A DNA stretch of 64,000 nucleotides from Mycolicibacterium iranicum (GTDB taxonomy: Bacteria; Actinomycetota; Actinomycetes; Mycobacteriales; Mycobacteriaceae), in the NCBI RefSeq assembly GCF_001650495.1, contig NZ_LWCS01000030.1, positions 19,001 through 83,000 on the forward strand. The letters are read 5' to 3'. This document shows positions 42,053 through 50,101 of this stretch, piece by piece. Both the position numbers and the translations under genes were made by a program. How positions within the stretch are numbered: position 1 is the first letter of the stretch; each line of letters starts with the position of its first letter. A model generated the notes under the pieces. That model did no database searches and was not told the origin of the DNA. It worked only from the letters and a program-made list of their open reading frames with translations.

Positions 42053-43144
42053 TCAGAATAGCGAAGGGCTATTGGCGTTAGCCCATATGCGATCAAATCC
42101 TTTGCGCTGCTTATCCTCTACCACGGCGGGGGCAACCACCCGGAAATGCTCGCACCCCGGCCCAGCAGGTAGGTGATGCCGGACAATGCGGTCAGCCCCC
42201 ACCGCCCTCTGCCCTGGGCTACCCGCAAGGTATGCGTCCATGGCGCCCTCGGACCCAGTAGCGAGCCTGCGGACAGACCGCGCCGTCACACCCCGCCGAC
42301 CGCCCACGCCCGCCGGTGTGACACGACGGACGTCGTACACTGCGAAACCCGACTCGGCGAAGACCCGCCGGAACTCGTCTTCAACCGCGGTCAAGCCCGC
42401 CTCTCGGACCATCTGCGCCACACTGCTACCCGCTATCAACGTCTGACGTGCGTTGAGCCGCCGAGCTGTCGCTTCGATGAGCATCGCCCGCGCCCCGGCC
42501 GCCGGCTCCTGACGGTACCGCTCCACCATCCCGGCGCGCCCACGTGCACTCGTCAGGGCGAAAACGCAGTACGAACAGCACGACTTTTCCCACGCCACAC
42601 CAAGGTTCGCGGACACGTAGTCATGACAGGCTTGTCGGTCAAAGCCAGCCTCTATCAACGGATACCAACCGGTGCGCTGTGTGGTGTTGTACCGGCGGTC
42701 CTTTTCAGCCCGGCCCTGCTCACCCAATTCGAACCCAATGGCATGCCGATATGGTTGCCCTGCCGTGAGTTTGGCAATCACCGGGTCCAAAGCCCACCCT
42801 TTGGCATGCATGCTGCACTTCCGTGCTCCCCCGAGCTGTGGCAGCGTGCCAGCAGACAGCATCTCGTCGGACAGCCGGTATGCGCCCTCCGCGTACAGTT
42901 TCTGCGGATACGTCGAGTCATCCAGCACGACAACACCTTCGCCAGCCGCCGTCGTAACCCGCTGACCGCGGGCGCACTGGACGTAGCGAACGCCAAACTC
43001 TCGGAACAGCGGCAGCATCAGTGACTCCACCGCAACCGTAGTAGAGCTGAACTCGTCTCCCACCATCGCCGTGACCACCACCATGTCCTCCACGGCGAAG
43101 TCGCGGGTTGAGGGTTCCCGCAGCCACCGCAGCAGCAGGCCCGT
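42053..43144 (-). pseudogene. PP-loop ATPase (PAPS-reductase-like), 3' part, cut by the transposon
   Basis: From ACG-GGC-CTG (43144 downwards) it reads TGLLLRWLREPSTRDF, VVVTAMVGDEFSSTT, YRHAIGFELGE and SCCSYCVFA, 363 residues to the stop. This is the body of the PP-loop/PAPS-reductase-like family common in actinobacterial phages and plasmids, but the ATP-binding S-x-G-x-D-S-T start is missing. The missing part, ending SYGLGLDST, lies on the other side of the 14-kb transposon (57406-57504). Rejoining at the shared ACG gives a 395-residue protein. A TTG at 43162 in transposon DNA would allow a truncated product, but without the P-loop. Confidence 0.85.
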
Positions 43145-43190
43145 GCTTATGTAAACAGTCAAGCTGTCGCAGAAGGAACGGTGTCGCAGG
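43145..43190. repeat. Left end of the transposon
   Basis: Reads GCTTATGTAAACAGTCAA and then GCTGTCGCAGAAGG; a second GTGTCGCAGGG follows near 43181. The TTATG and GCTGTCGCAGA parts match the inverted right end. Probable recombinase-binding sites. Confidence 0.65.
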
Positions 43191-43353
43191 GCGGCGGCGC
43201 CTCGGTGGAACCTACCTCGGGATTCTCCAAGGGCGGGCCTGGTGTGAATGGCGATTTTCCAGCCGGCCCCTGGTGATCGCTGCGGAGTCGGAGCTCTGTT
43301 CGTCGGACTGATGCCAGTGGCCGAGCGTCGTCGCCGGCGCCGAAGTCCTCGCG

Positions 43354-44619
43354 TCAGCGCCTCTTCTCTTGGTGGTGGCGATGGTCGGTCAGACCGGCTC
43401 GGCCGATCAGAGCGGCAGCGACGAGCAGTGCAGCCCCTGCGGCGTAGACGGCGGTGATCCCTGCCGCATCAGCCAGCCACCCACCCAGCCCGAGGGAGGC
43501 CAGGCGGCCGAGTTGCCAGATCAGATCGAAGGCGGCGAAGACCCGGCCGCGTGCGGCGGGTGGGGTTTCGGCCTGCAGCAGCGAGTTGAAGGTGACTGCG
43601 CCGGCAGAGGTGCCCCCGCCGTAGCCGGCCAGGCTGCCCAACGCCACCACCGGGACGCGGACACTCGCAAGGACGGCATCTACGGCGGCGCGCAACAGAT
43701 AGGGTCCGAAAATGAACGCGGGTTTGCGAGGATCGGTGATCAGCCGGGTCAGCAGTAACGGGCCTGCTGCGGCGCCCACGCCGATGCAGGCCAGCGCGAT
43801 TCCGTATCCGGCGGGGCCCCTGCCCAGGCGCTCGCGGATCAACACAACCAGCAGGGCACTGGTCGCTCCGGCCGACAACGCCGCCAGGGCCTGACCAGCG
43901 GCCAAGGCTCGCAGCACCCGGTGCCCGGCCAGCACCCTGATGCCGTCTCGGGCCTGATGCCACCAGGCGGCACGGGCCGCATCGGCTGCCGGGCGCAGCA
44001 GGTGCAGGCGGGACAGCAGCAGCGCCGAGACGGCGAAGCTCGCTGCGTTCACCCAGAACGCCAGGCCATAGCCGACGGTCGCGACCACGGCACCCGCAGC
44101 CGGGGCGAGCACGATCTGGGAGAGCACCGCGGCGGTCCAGATCCCCGAGTTCCCGGCGATCAACTCCTCCTCGTTCACCAGCGCGGGCAGCGCGGCACTG
44201 GCGGCCGGATTGAACAACGCCGACGCTGCGGACATGGCGAACGCCACCGCGTAGATGCCCGGCACCGAGCCGGCGACCAGCGGTAGCCCCGCAGCCACCA
44301 GCACGCGCGCCAAGTCGGCAACCACCATGACCCGCACCGGCGAGAACCAGTCGACTGCCACCCCAGCGAACGGTGCCAGCAGCAGCACCGGGACGATCTC
44401 CGCGACGATCACCCCGGCCACACCGAGCCCGGAGCCGGTGCGGTCCCACACCAGCAGGCCCAACGCCACGGTGGCGAACGCGTCACCCCAGGCAGAAGCG
44501 GTGCGCGCCGCCCACAACCGGCGGTAACCAGGATGGGAGAACACCTGGCGCAGCCCGGTGCCCGCACGTCCTGGCTGGCCGCGGCTCAGCGGACTTTCTC
44601 CATGGTGTGCCCGCAGCAA
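43354..44619 (-). CDS. Major facilitator superfamily efflux transporter
   Basis: 421 residues with about 12 hydrophobic segments and a 6+6 layout. HPGYRRLWAARTASAWGDAFATVALGLLVWDRTGSG is the usual N-terminus of MFS exporters of the macrolide-efflux (MefA-like) type; a GTG at 44544 gives that start, while the TTG at 44619 overlaps the small Cys-rich gene upstream. Divergent from a MerR-family gene, so its expression is likely induced by a metal or drug. Substrate unknown; a toxic metal or thiol-reactive compound is plausible from the neighbours. Confidence 0.85.
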   Translation of the reverse strand: MLRAHHGESPLSRGQPGRAGTGLRQVFSHPGYRRLWAARTASAWGDAFATVALGLLVWDRTGSGLGVAGVIVAEIVPVLLLAPFAGVAVDWFSPVRVMVVADLARVLVAAGLPLVAGSVPGIYAVAFAMSAASALFNPAASAALPALVNEEELIAGNSGIWTAAVLSQIVLAPAAGAVVATVGYGLAFWVNAASFAVSALLLSRLHLLRPAADAARAAWWHQARDGIRVLAGHRVLRALAAGQALAALSAGATSALLVVLIRERLGRGPAGYGIALACIGVGAAAGPLLLTRLITDPRKPAFIFGPYLLRAAVDAVLASVRVPVVALGSLAGYGGGTSAGAVTFNSLLQAETPPAARGRVFAAFDLIWQLGRLASLGLGGWLADAAGITAVYAAGAALLVAAALIGRAGLTDHRHHQEKRR

Positions 44620-44732
44620 CAGGTGGGGTTGCGGTCGCGACCGTGGCCTGGGACGGCGCCCTTGGTGACGGTCATCTCACATCCGCGCTCCGGGTCCGGG
44701 CGCCGGTACACCTCGCACTCGACTATTGCCAT
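44586..44732 (-). CDS. Small Cys/His-rich protein between merR-like and MFS genes
   Basis: 48 residues: MAIVECEVYRRPDPERGCEM ... NPTCCCGHTMEKVR. Three adjacent cysteines next to GH, plus two further Cys, suggest a metal chaperone or rubredoxin-like knuckle. First gene of the minus-strand operon facing the MerR operator, and overlapping the MFS frame, so probably a metal carrier for the exporter. Confidence 0.6.
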   Translation of the reverse strand: MAIVECEVYRRPDPERGCEMTVTKGAVPGHGRDRNPTCCCGHTMEKVR

Positions 44733-44779
44733 GACCTGCGCCTCCCTTCGGTTTCCGGTCCTACACTGGAGACGCTAAA

Positions 44780-44800
44780 ACCTTCACCCCAGGTGAAGGT
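44780..44800. promoter_or_regulatory. MerR-type operator
   Basis: ACCTTCACC-CCA-GGTGAAGGT, a perfect dyad with 9-bp arms and 3-bp centre, lies between the divergent merR-like gene and the small Cys-rich gene. CCTTSACC/GGTSAAGG arms are characteristic of MerR-family binding sites located in a long promoter spacer. Confidence 0.75.
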
Positions 44801-44835
44801 CAAGGCGAGCGGCCGGGACGCGAAGGAGGCAGACG

Positions 44836-45243
44836 ATGGCCCAGGCGATGACCGTCGGGCGGGCCGCCCAGGCGGCCGGGCTCACCCGTAAGGCCGTGCG
44901 CTTGTATGAGGAGCGCGGCCTGCTGCCGCCCGCCCAGCGCACTGCGGCCGGGTACCGCCTTTACAACCAGGACGACGTCGACACCCTCACCTTCATCCGC
45001 CGCGCCCGCGCCCTGGACCTCCCCCTGGACGACATCGGCACCATCCTCACCCTCCGCCGCGCCGGTCCCACCCCGTGCGGAGCCGTACGGGATCTACTCG
45101 ACGCCCGGATCGCGGAGATCGACAACACCATTACCGAATTGCTGGCGCTGCGTGCGAGCCTCACCGCCAGTCGGGACACCGCCGTGGCAGCCGATACCGA
45201 GTCGGAACCGAACAGATCGATCTGCCCGATCATCGAACGGTGA
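44836..45243 (+). CDS. MerR-family metal/redox regulator
   Basis: 135 residues. N-terminal winged HTH MTVGRAAQAAGLTRKAVRLYEERGLLPPAQRTAAGYRLY, a dimerisation helix, and cysteines in GPTPCGAVRDLL and near the C-terminus (RSICPII), positions used by ZntR/CadR/CueR-type sensors for metal. It should activate the divergent small Cys-rich protein/MFS operon by untwisting the promoter at 44780-44800. Confidence 0.88.
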   Translation: MAQAMTVGRAAQAAGLTRKAVRLYEERGLLPPAQRTAAGYRLYNQDDVDTLTFIRRARALDLPLDDIGTILTLRRAGPTPCGAVRDLLDARIAEIDNTITELLALRASLTASRDTAVAADTESEPNRSICPIIER

Positions 45244-45667
45244 AGTAGCCGCTCAAGGACCCTCATGTCTCACTGAACTCTTGATGGCCGCGTTGCGAAC
45301 TGGCGGTAGCCGAGCCTTTGCGGAATGGCCACTCGTTGCGGCAAATGTCCAGTCAGACTGGGCCGACCGATCATCGGACGGCTGAGCGGCGTTCGATAAA
45401 AGACTGTGTTGTGCCAGACGCCGCCCCGCTGGGCGATGCGTTCGCGGATGCCGACGGTTCAGCAACCGGCGGCGTGGTGCGGGGCGATGCTTGCGCGATT
45501 CTCCGTGAAGATGGAGGCATGCAGAGTCCGCAGCCCTGCGTCGTCGACTGTGGTGGTTTGCTTCTACAGCAAGGCTTTGCCGCCTGCCGGACTCCCATGG
45601 GGACAATCCGGCCGCCTCGGGCTCGCATCGTAGAGGCCCGCGTGCCAGTTGGATCCCGGCAGGCAGG
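45244..45667. other. Intergenic region inside the transposon
   Basis: About 420 bp separating the MerR/MFS module from ccdA. No supported gene; possible scar of an earlier insertion, since it joins two independently regulated resistance modules. No clear terminator. Confidence 0.35.
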
Positions 45668-46594
45668 TCACCTGCTACCGGGTCCTCCTACCTGGTCCGC
45701 ATTTTCTTCGGGCTGTGGCCTGGGTGCGCAGCAGTCGTCGGCGGTGTCGGTGGTGGTGTGGCGGCGTTCGCGGCGGGTGAGGGTGGCGATCGCGGTGACG
45801 AGGATGAGGCCGAGTGCGGTGATGGCGATCGCAAGTTGGTGTCCGGTGATCCAGGCTGACACGGTGCCGACGACGCCGGTGAGTGCGCCGATGCCGGGGT
45901 GCCCGCCGAGTAGTTGTGGCAGCCAGTAAAGGAGTAGGTAGCCGCCGGAAAGGGCAAGCACGGCGCCGGTGATGCGGTTCATGTGGGGCAGCAGCCGTCG
46001 GAGGAACCGGTTGATCAGGCCGCTGGCGAATGCGGCGAATAGCGCGAGGGACAGCAGCAGGGTGGCGGAGCCGGCGGCGTAGGCGGCGAATACGACCAGG
46101 ACGCCGGAGATGTTGGTGCTGGCCAGGGCTTGGGTGACGACCGCGAGCAGCACCGCGAGCGTGCAGGAGGCGGAGGCCAGTGCGTACCCGGCGCCGAAGG
46201 CCACCATGCCTCTGGGCCCCTGCCGCGGGGTGCCGGAACGGCGGGTGGGTAGCCGCAGCGGCAGGTGTCCGCCGGCGACCATGGCCAGGCCGCCCACGGC
46301 CAGGATCGCGCCGAGCGCGGCGGCCAGCCACGGGATGACACCGGTCAGGGAACGCAAGCCGAGGGCGAGTAGTAGTCCGATGGCGGTGAAGGTGCCGGCG
46401 AACCCGGCGGTCAGCGCGAGCCCGGCGCGCAGGCCACCGGCCAGCCGGGACAAAGCGCCGGGCCGCGCGTCCGCCTGGCCGTCGCCGGTGTCGACGGCGT
46501 AGGCGAGGAAGGCGGGCAGTACGGCGAAGCCGCAGGGGTTGACCGGGGCGAGCATCCCGGCGCCGAAGGCGAGCGCCAACAGCGGGCCGATCAC
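45668..46594 (-). CDS. CcdA/DsbD-type membrane thiol-disulfide transporter
   Basis: 308 residues from a GTG at 46594 that overlaps the redoxin stop (GTGA). Eight or so hydrophobic segments; the redox cysteines lie in APVNPCGF (C21) and ASASCTLAV in two membrane helices, as in CcdA. The cytoplasmic tail ends in ADDCCAPRPQ, which might bind metal. CcdA passes electrons across the membrane to exported thioredoxins, here presumably to the redoxin encoded just upstream. Its place in a mer operon suggests a role in keeping outer thiols reduced during mercury stress. Confidence 0.88.
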   Translation of the reverse strand: MIGPLLALAFGAGMLAPVNPCGFAVLPAFLAYAVDTGDGQADARPGALSRLAGGLRAGLALTAGFAGTFTAIGLLLALGLRSLTGVIPWLAAALGAILAVGGLAMVAGGHLPLRLPTRRSGTPRQGPRGMVAFGAGYALASASCTLAVLLAVVTQALASTNISGVLVVFAAYAAGSATLLLSLALFAAFASGLINRFLRRLLPHMNRITGAVLALSGGYLLLYWLPQLLGGHPGIGALTGVVGTVSAWITGHQLAIAITALGLILVTAIATLTRRERRHTTTDTADDCCAPRPQPEENADQVGGPGSR

Positions 46595-47181
46595 GCGCTC
46601 ACCTTGGCCAGTTCGGCACGGATCTGATCGGCGGTGGGCTCGACAGCGCGGAACACCGGTTTGCCGGAGGCGTCCAGCACGACGGCGGTGGACAGCTGAG
46701 TGACCTGGTAGGCGCTGATCAGGGTGGCGTTGCTGTCGCTGGCGTAGGCAAGGCTGGTGGCCTGGTTGGCGGTGAGGAAGTCTGTGATGTCCTGCTCGGT
46801 TTCGCCGGGGCCGATGTCGACGGCGACGAAGTTCGCCTTCGTGCCGACCGCCTGCTGGACCTGGGCGAGGGTGTGGGTGGCCGGACCGCAACCGCCGCAC
46901 CCGACGGAGAAGAAGAACAGCACGCTGGGCCGCGAGCCGGGCACCGCGACCTGCACGCCCTGCAGGGTTCGGGCGGTGAACGCTCCCGCAGCGGCAGTGG
47001 TCCCGGCCTTTGCGCTGCCGTCGGCAGCGGGTGGGGACGCGGTCTGCTTGCTCGACGGGGAAAACGCCGAATACAGCACGACGGAGATCCCGACGACGGC
47101 GATAACGGTCAGCGCGATCGTGACGAGTCGTCGACGAGAGCGAAGCGCGGCAGGTCCGGTCGGGGCGGGTGCGTCAGGCAT
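46591..47181 (-). CDS. Membrane-anchored thioredoxin-like (TlpA/ResA-type) protein
   Basis: 196 residues. One N-terminal membrane helix (LVTIALTVIAVVGISVVLYSAF, about 19-40), a linker rich in S, A and G, then a thioredoxin fold with C95-G-G-C98 in FFFSVGCGGCGPATHTL; the cis-proline region is near LSTAVVLDASGKP. It faces the outside of the membrane. The CGGC pair could reduce disulfides or carry Hg(II). Operon position between the MerT-like gene and ccdA supports a common electron path. Confidence 0.85.
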   Translation of the reverse strand: MPDAPAPTGPAALRSRRRLVTIALTVIAVVGISVVLYSAFSPSSKQTASPPAADGSAKAGTTAAAGAFTARTLQGVQVAVPGSRPSVLFFFSVGCGGCGPATHTLAQVQQAVGTKANFVAVDIGPGETEQDITDFLTANQATSLAYASDSNATLISAYQVTQLSTAVVLDASGKPVFRAVEPTADQIRAELAKVSA

Positions 47182-47184
47182 GGG

Positions 47185-47502
47185 TCAGGACTCCTGGTTG
47201 GGGTGGGAGGACTCGTGTGGCCGATCGGGCTGGTCGCGGGCGGGTGGCACGGGCGGGCAGCACGAGTTGTCTCGGGTGGCACCGTGTCGGGTGACGCGCC
47301 GGCGCGCGAACCGCGTCACCGCGGCGAGGACCACCACGACGGCGGTGCCGATGACCCAGGGGTTGCCCAGTACCGAGCCCACCGCGCCAAGGGCTCCGGC
47401 GGCGATCAGCACCGGCAGGCCGCAACACACGATGGGGACCAGGAGGAAACCGGCGGCGGCGAGCGCGGTGCGCTTGCTCTCGGAGCCGGGGTTGGTCGAC
47501 AT
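47185..47502 (-). CDS. MerT/MerF-like mercuric-ion membrane transporter
   Basis: 105 residues. Two helices: AAAGFLLVPIVCCGLPVLIAAGALGAVGSVLG with the vicinal Cys-Cys pair typical of mercury transporters in the first helix, and WVIGTAVVVVLAAVTRFARRR. A second cysteine pair (DNSCCPPVPP) is in the cytoplasmic tail, analogous to the second pair of MerT/MerF that hands Hg(II) to MerA. No MerP gene is present; the membrane redoxin downstream may replace it. Assignment rests on the Cys pairs and context. Confidence 0.7.
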   Translation of the reverse strand: MSTNPGSESKRTALAAAGFLLVPIVCCGLPVLIAAGALGAVGSVLGNPWVIGTAVVVVLAAVTRFARRRVTRHGATRDNSCCPPVPPARDQPDRPHESSHPNQES

Positions 47503-47523
47503 GGAGGCGGTCTCCTCGGCTGG

Positions 47524-47907
47524 TCAGGCGTTCGGGGCGGTGATGCGCATGCACGCGGCGAGGGCGGCGGCGTTGTCCGCGGCCAGCGAGCGCGCCAGCA
47601 GCACCAGTTCCGCGACGCGGGGGTCGGTGACCCGGTAGTAGGCGAAGCGGCCTTGGCGGCGCAGCTGCACGTAGCCGCAGTCGGACAGGCAGGCCAAGTG
47701 ACTGGACACCCGGCCCTGGGACAGGCCGATGTGCGTGACGCATTCGCCCACGGCGTGTTCCTCGTGCAGCAGGAACTCCAGCAGCCGCAGCCGGGCGGGG
47801 TCGCCGAGGGCGCGGAAGAATTTCGCCATCATCTCCACCCCGTTCGGCTCGGTGGGCAGCAGCGTGCTGCTGCGTTCGGAAGCGTCGGCCACGGTCGCCG
47901 TCCTCAC
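47524..47907 (-). CDS. merR: ArsR-family regulator of the mer operon (actinobacterial MerR type)
   Basis: 127 residues. Winged HTH: AKFFRALGDPARLRLLEFLL, HAVGECVTHIGLSQGRVSSHLACLSDCGYVQLRRQGRFAYYRV. Cysteines in GEC, LAC, SDC and in the last helix (AACMRI) could coordinate Hg(II). In Streptomyces-type mer operons the regulator called MerR is of the ArsR/SmtB family, and this gene, divergent from merA, fits that. It should repress both divergent operons until mercury binds. Confidence 0.82.
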   Translation of the reverse strand: MRTATVADASERSSTLLPTEPNGVEMMAKFFRALGDPARLRLLEFLLHEEHAVGECVTHIGLSQGRVSSHLACLSDCGYVQLRRQGRFAYYRVTDPRVAELVLLARSLAADNAAALAACMRITAPNA

Positions 47908-47925
47908 ATCGAGTGTCTGTCGTAT

Positions 47926-47964
47926 CCGGATGTACGAATCTTAGGTTAGCATCTATGCATCCGG
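47926..47964. promoter_or_regulatory. Divergent mer promoter/operator
   Basis: CCGGATG (47926-47932) and CATCCGG (47958-47964) are inverted arms around an AT-rich centre with overlapping -10-like sequences. It lies 19 bp from the ArsR-type start and 34 bp from the merA start, well placed for repression of both. Confidence 0.5.
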
Positions 47965-47997
47965 GAAGACGAATATGTCAGTGGGAGGAGATCGCTG

Positions 47998-49383
47998 GTG
48001 CGGTACGACTTGGCGGTGATCGGTTCGGGTGGGGGTGCGTTCGCGGCGGCGATCGCGGCCCGCGGCAAGGGCAAGAGCGTGGTGATGATCGAGCGCGGCA
48101 CCGTTGGCGGGACGTGCGTCAACGTCGGCTGTGTGCCGTCGAAGGCACTGCTGGCCGCGGCCGAGGCCCGCCATGTGGCGCTGGACCAGCACTTTCCGGG
48201 GATTTCCACCAGCGCGGGCCCGGTGGACGCCGCCGCGCTGATCGGTGGCAAGGACACACTGGTGGCAGGGTTGCGGGCGGAGAAGTACGTCGACCTGGCC
48301 GCCGAGTACGGGTGGGAGATCCTGCCCGGCGAGGCCCGGTTCATCGAGGGACCGGCGCTGGAGGTGAACCTGCATGACGGCGGCCACGTCCGGGTCGAGG
48401 CCGAGCACTACCTGATCGCCACCGGCTCCACCCCGCGTACCGACGGCCTCGACGGAGCCGACCGGGTGGACTACCTGACCTCGACCACCGCGATGGAGCA
48501 GACCGAACTGCCCGAGTCGTTGGTCGTCGTCGGCGGCGGCTACGTCGGGCTGGAGCAGGCGCAACTGTTCGCCCACCTCGGCGTCCGAGTGAGCATCGTG
48601 GGCCGATTCGCCCCGCACACCGAACCGGAACTCGCCGGCCTGCTGGCCGGGGTGTTCGCTGACGACGGCATCGCCGTGATCGCCGAGCGCGCCACTGAGG
48701 TTGAGGCCGATGGTTCGGGCGTCGTCGTCACCGCCGGTGGGCAGCGGGTGACTGGGCAGCGGCTGCTGCTCGCGACTGGGCGGAACCCGGTCACCGCCGG
48801 GCTCAATCTCGACGCGGTGGGCGTGAAGACCGGGCATCGCGGGGAGGTGGTCGTCGACGAGTATCTGCGCACCGACAACCCGCGCGTCTGGGCGGCCGGG
48901 GACGTCACCGGGCACCCGCAGTACGTCTACGTCGCCGGGGCCCATGGCAGCGTCGTGGTCGACAACGCCTTCGGCGACGCCGGGCGCACCCTGGACTACC
49001 ATCACCTGCCCGCGGTCACCTTCACCACGCCCAGTCTCGCCTCCGCCGGGCTGACCGACGTCCAAGCGGTGGAGCAGGGCTACGCCTGTAAGTGCCGGGT
49101 GCTGCCGCTGGAGTACGTGCCGCGGGCGCTGGTCAACCGCGACACCCGCGGCGCGATCAAGCTCGTCGCCGAACAAGGCTCCGGGCGGCTGCTCGGCGCG
49201 CACGTGCTCGCCGCGGGCGCCGGGGACGTCATCGCCACCGCTGTCTATGCGCTGGCAAACCAGATGACGGTGCACGAGATGGCCGACCTGTGGTGCCCCT
49301 ATCTGACGATGGCGGAGGGCATCAAACTCGCCGCCCAAACCTTCACCCGCGACGTGTCCAAACTCTCCTGCTGCGCCTCCTGA
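47998..49383 (+). CDS. merA: Mercuric reductase MerA
   Basis: 461 residues, GTG start behind GGGAGGAG. FAD-binding GSGGGAFAAAIAA, redox-active C40-V-N-V-G-C45 in GGTCVNVGCVPSK, NAD(P) motif VVGGGYVGLEQAQLF, second FAD motif VWAAGDVTGHPQYVYVA and the C-terminal vicinal cysteines C458-C459 near the end (SCCAS). These together define MerA rather than other disulfide reductases. It reduces Hg(II) to volatile Hg(0) with NADPH in the cytosol. The N-terminal heavy-metal-binding (MerP-like) domain of Gram-negative MerA is absent, as in many actinobacteria. Confidence 0.95.
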   Translation: MRYDLAVIGSGGGAFAAAIAARGKGKSVVMIERGTVGGTCVNVGCVPSKALLAAAEARHVALDQHFPGISTSAGPVDAAALIGGKDTLVAGLRAEKYVDLAAEYGWEILPGEARFIEGPALEVNLHDGGHVRVEAEHYLIATGSTPRTDGLDGADRVDYLTSTTAMEQTELPESLVVVGGGYVGLEQAQLFAHLGVRVSIVGRFAPHTEPELAGLLAGVFADDGIAVIAERATEVEADGSGVVVTAGGQRVTGQRLLLATGRNPVTAGLNLDAVGVKTGHRGEVVVDEYLRTDNPRVWAAGDVTGHPQYVYVAGAHGSVVVDNAFGDAGRTLDYHHLPAVTFTTPSLASAGLTDVQAVEQGYACKCRVLPLEYVPRALVNRDTRGAIKLVAEQGSGRLLGAHVLAAGAGDVIATAVYALANQMTVHEMADLWCPYLTMAEGIKLAAQTFTRDVSKLSCCAS

Positions 49384-49410
49384 AACCCTGCTCTCGGAAG
49401 GACAATCCCG

Positions 49411-50052
49411 ATGACGAATGACCTGGACACCGTGGTGTCCACTATGGATAGTGTCTTCTCCCGCCAGGACAGCCCGGCCGGATGGCTATGGCAGCCGCTG
49501 TTGCGGCAACTGGCCCGCGGCGAACCCCTCACGATTGCCGACCTCGCGGCCGCCACCGGCCGCGCCGGTGACGAGGTTGCGCAGGCGGTGGGCCGACTGC
49601 GCGACACCGAATACGACGACGCCGGACGGATCGTCGGCTACGGCATCACGCTGCGCCCGACCCCGCACCGTTTCACCGTCGACGGCCACCAGCTCTACAC
49701 CTGGTGTGCCCTGGACACCCTCATCTTCCCCGCCACCCTCGGCCAATCCGCCCAGGTTGAATCCCCCTGCCACAGCACCGGTGCCCCGATACGGCTCACC
49801 GTCGAGCCCGACCGAGTCAGGGATGTCGAGCCCCAGACCGCGATGGTCTCCATCGTCACGCCTGACGACTTGGTCTCCGTACGGGCTTCCTTCTGCAACC
49901 ACGTGCACTTCTTCGCCGACGCCGACGCCGCGGCGCCCTGGCTCGCTGAGCACCCCGGCGGATCGGTCCTCCCAGTCGCCGACGCTTATCAACTCGGCCG
50001 GCAGCTGGACGCCGCTCAATCCGAGGAGCCCGAGCCCGGCGGGTGCTGCTGA
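49411..50052 (+). CDS. merB: Organomercurial lyase MerB
   Basis: 213 residues. The catalytic triad of MerB is exact: C99 and D102 in TWCALDTLIFP, C162 in FCNHVHFF; the structural C120 is also kept (SPCHS). It cleaves carbon-mercury bonds, delivering Hg(II) to MerA. Starts 28 bp after merA behind GGAAGGAC. A C-terminal GGCC could pass mercury to MerA. Confidence 0.95.
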   Translation: MTNDLDTVVSTMDSVFSRQDSPAGWLWQPLLRQLARGEPLTIADLAAATGRAGDEVAQAVGRLRDTEYDDAGRIVGYGITLRPTPHRFTVDGHQLYTWCALDTLIFPATLGQSAQVESPCHSTGAPIRLTVEPDRVRDVEPQTAMVSIVTPDDLVSVRASFCNHVHFFADADAAAPWLAEHPGGSVLPVADAYQLGRQLDAAQSEEPEPGGCC

Positions 50053-50101
50053 CGCCCACCTGCGCCGCCCGAACCGCCATCACCGAGAAGGGACAGCCAC
50101 T

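Noticed and set aside
43354..44619. MFS gene as a tetracycline or macrolide resistance gene
   Set aside because: Only general MFS features are visible; the MerR control and Cys-rich partner make a specific antibiotic call unsupported.
47953..49338. 461-residue minus-strand frame opposite merA
   Set aside because: MerA on the plus strand has every family motif; the opposite frame is a His/Val/Gly-rich shadow.
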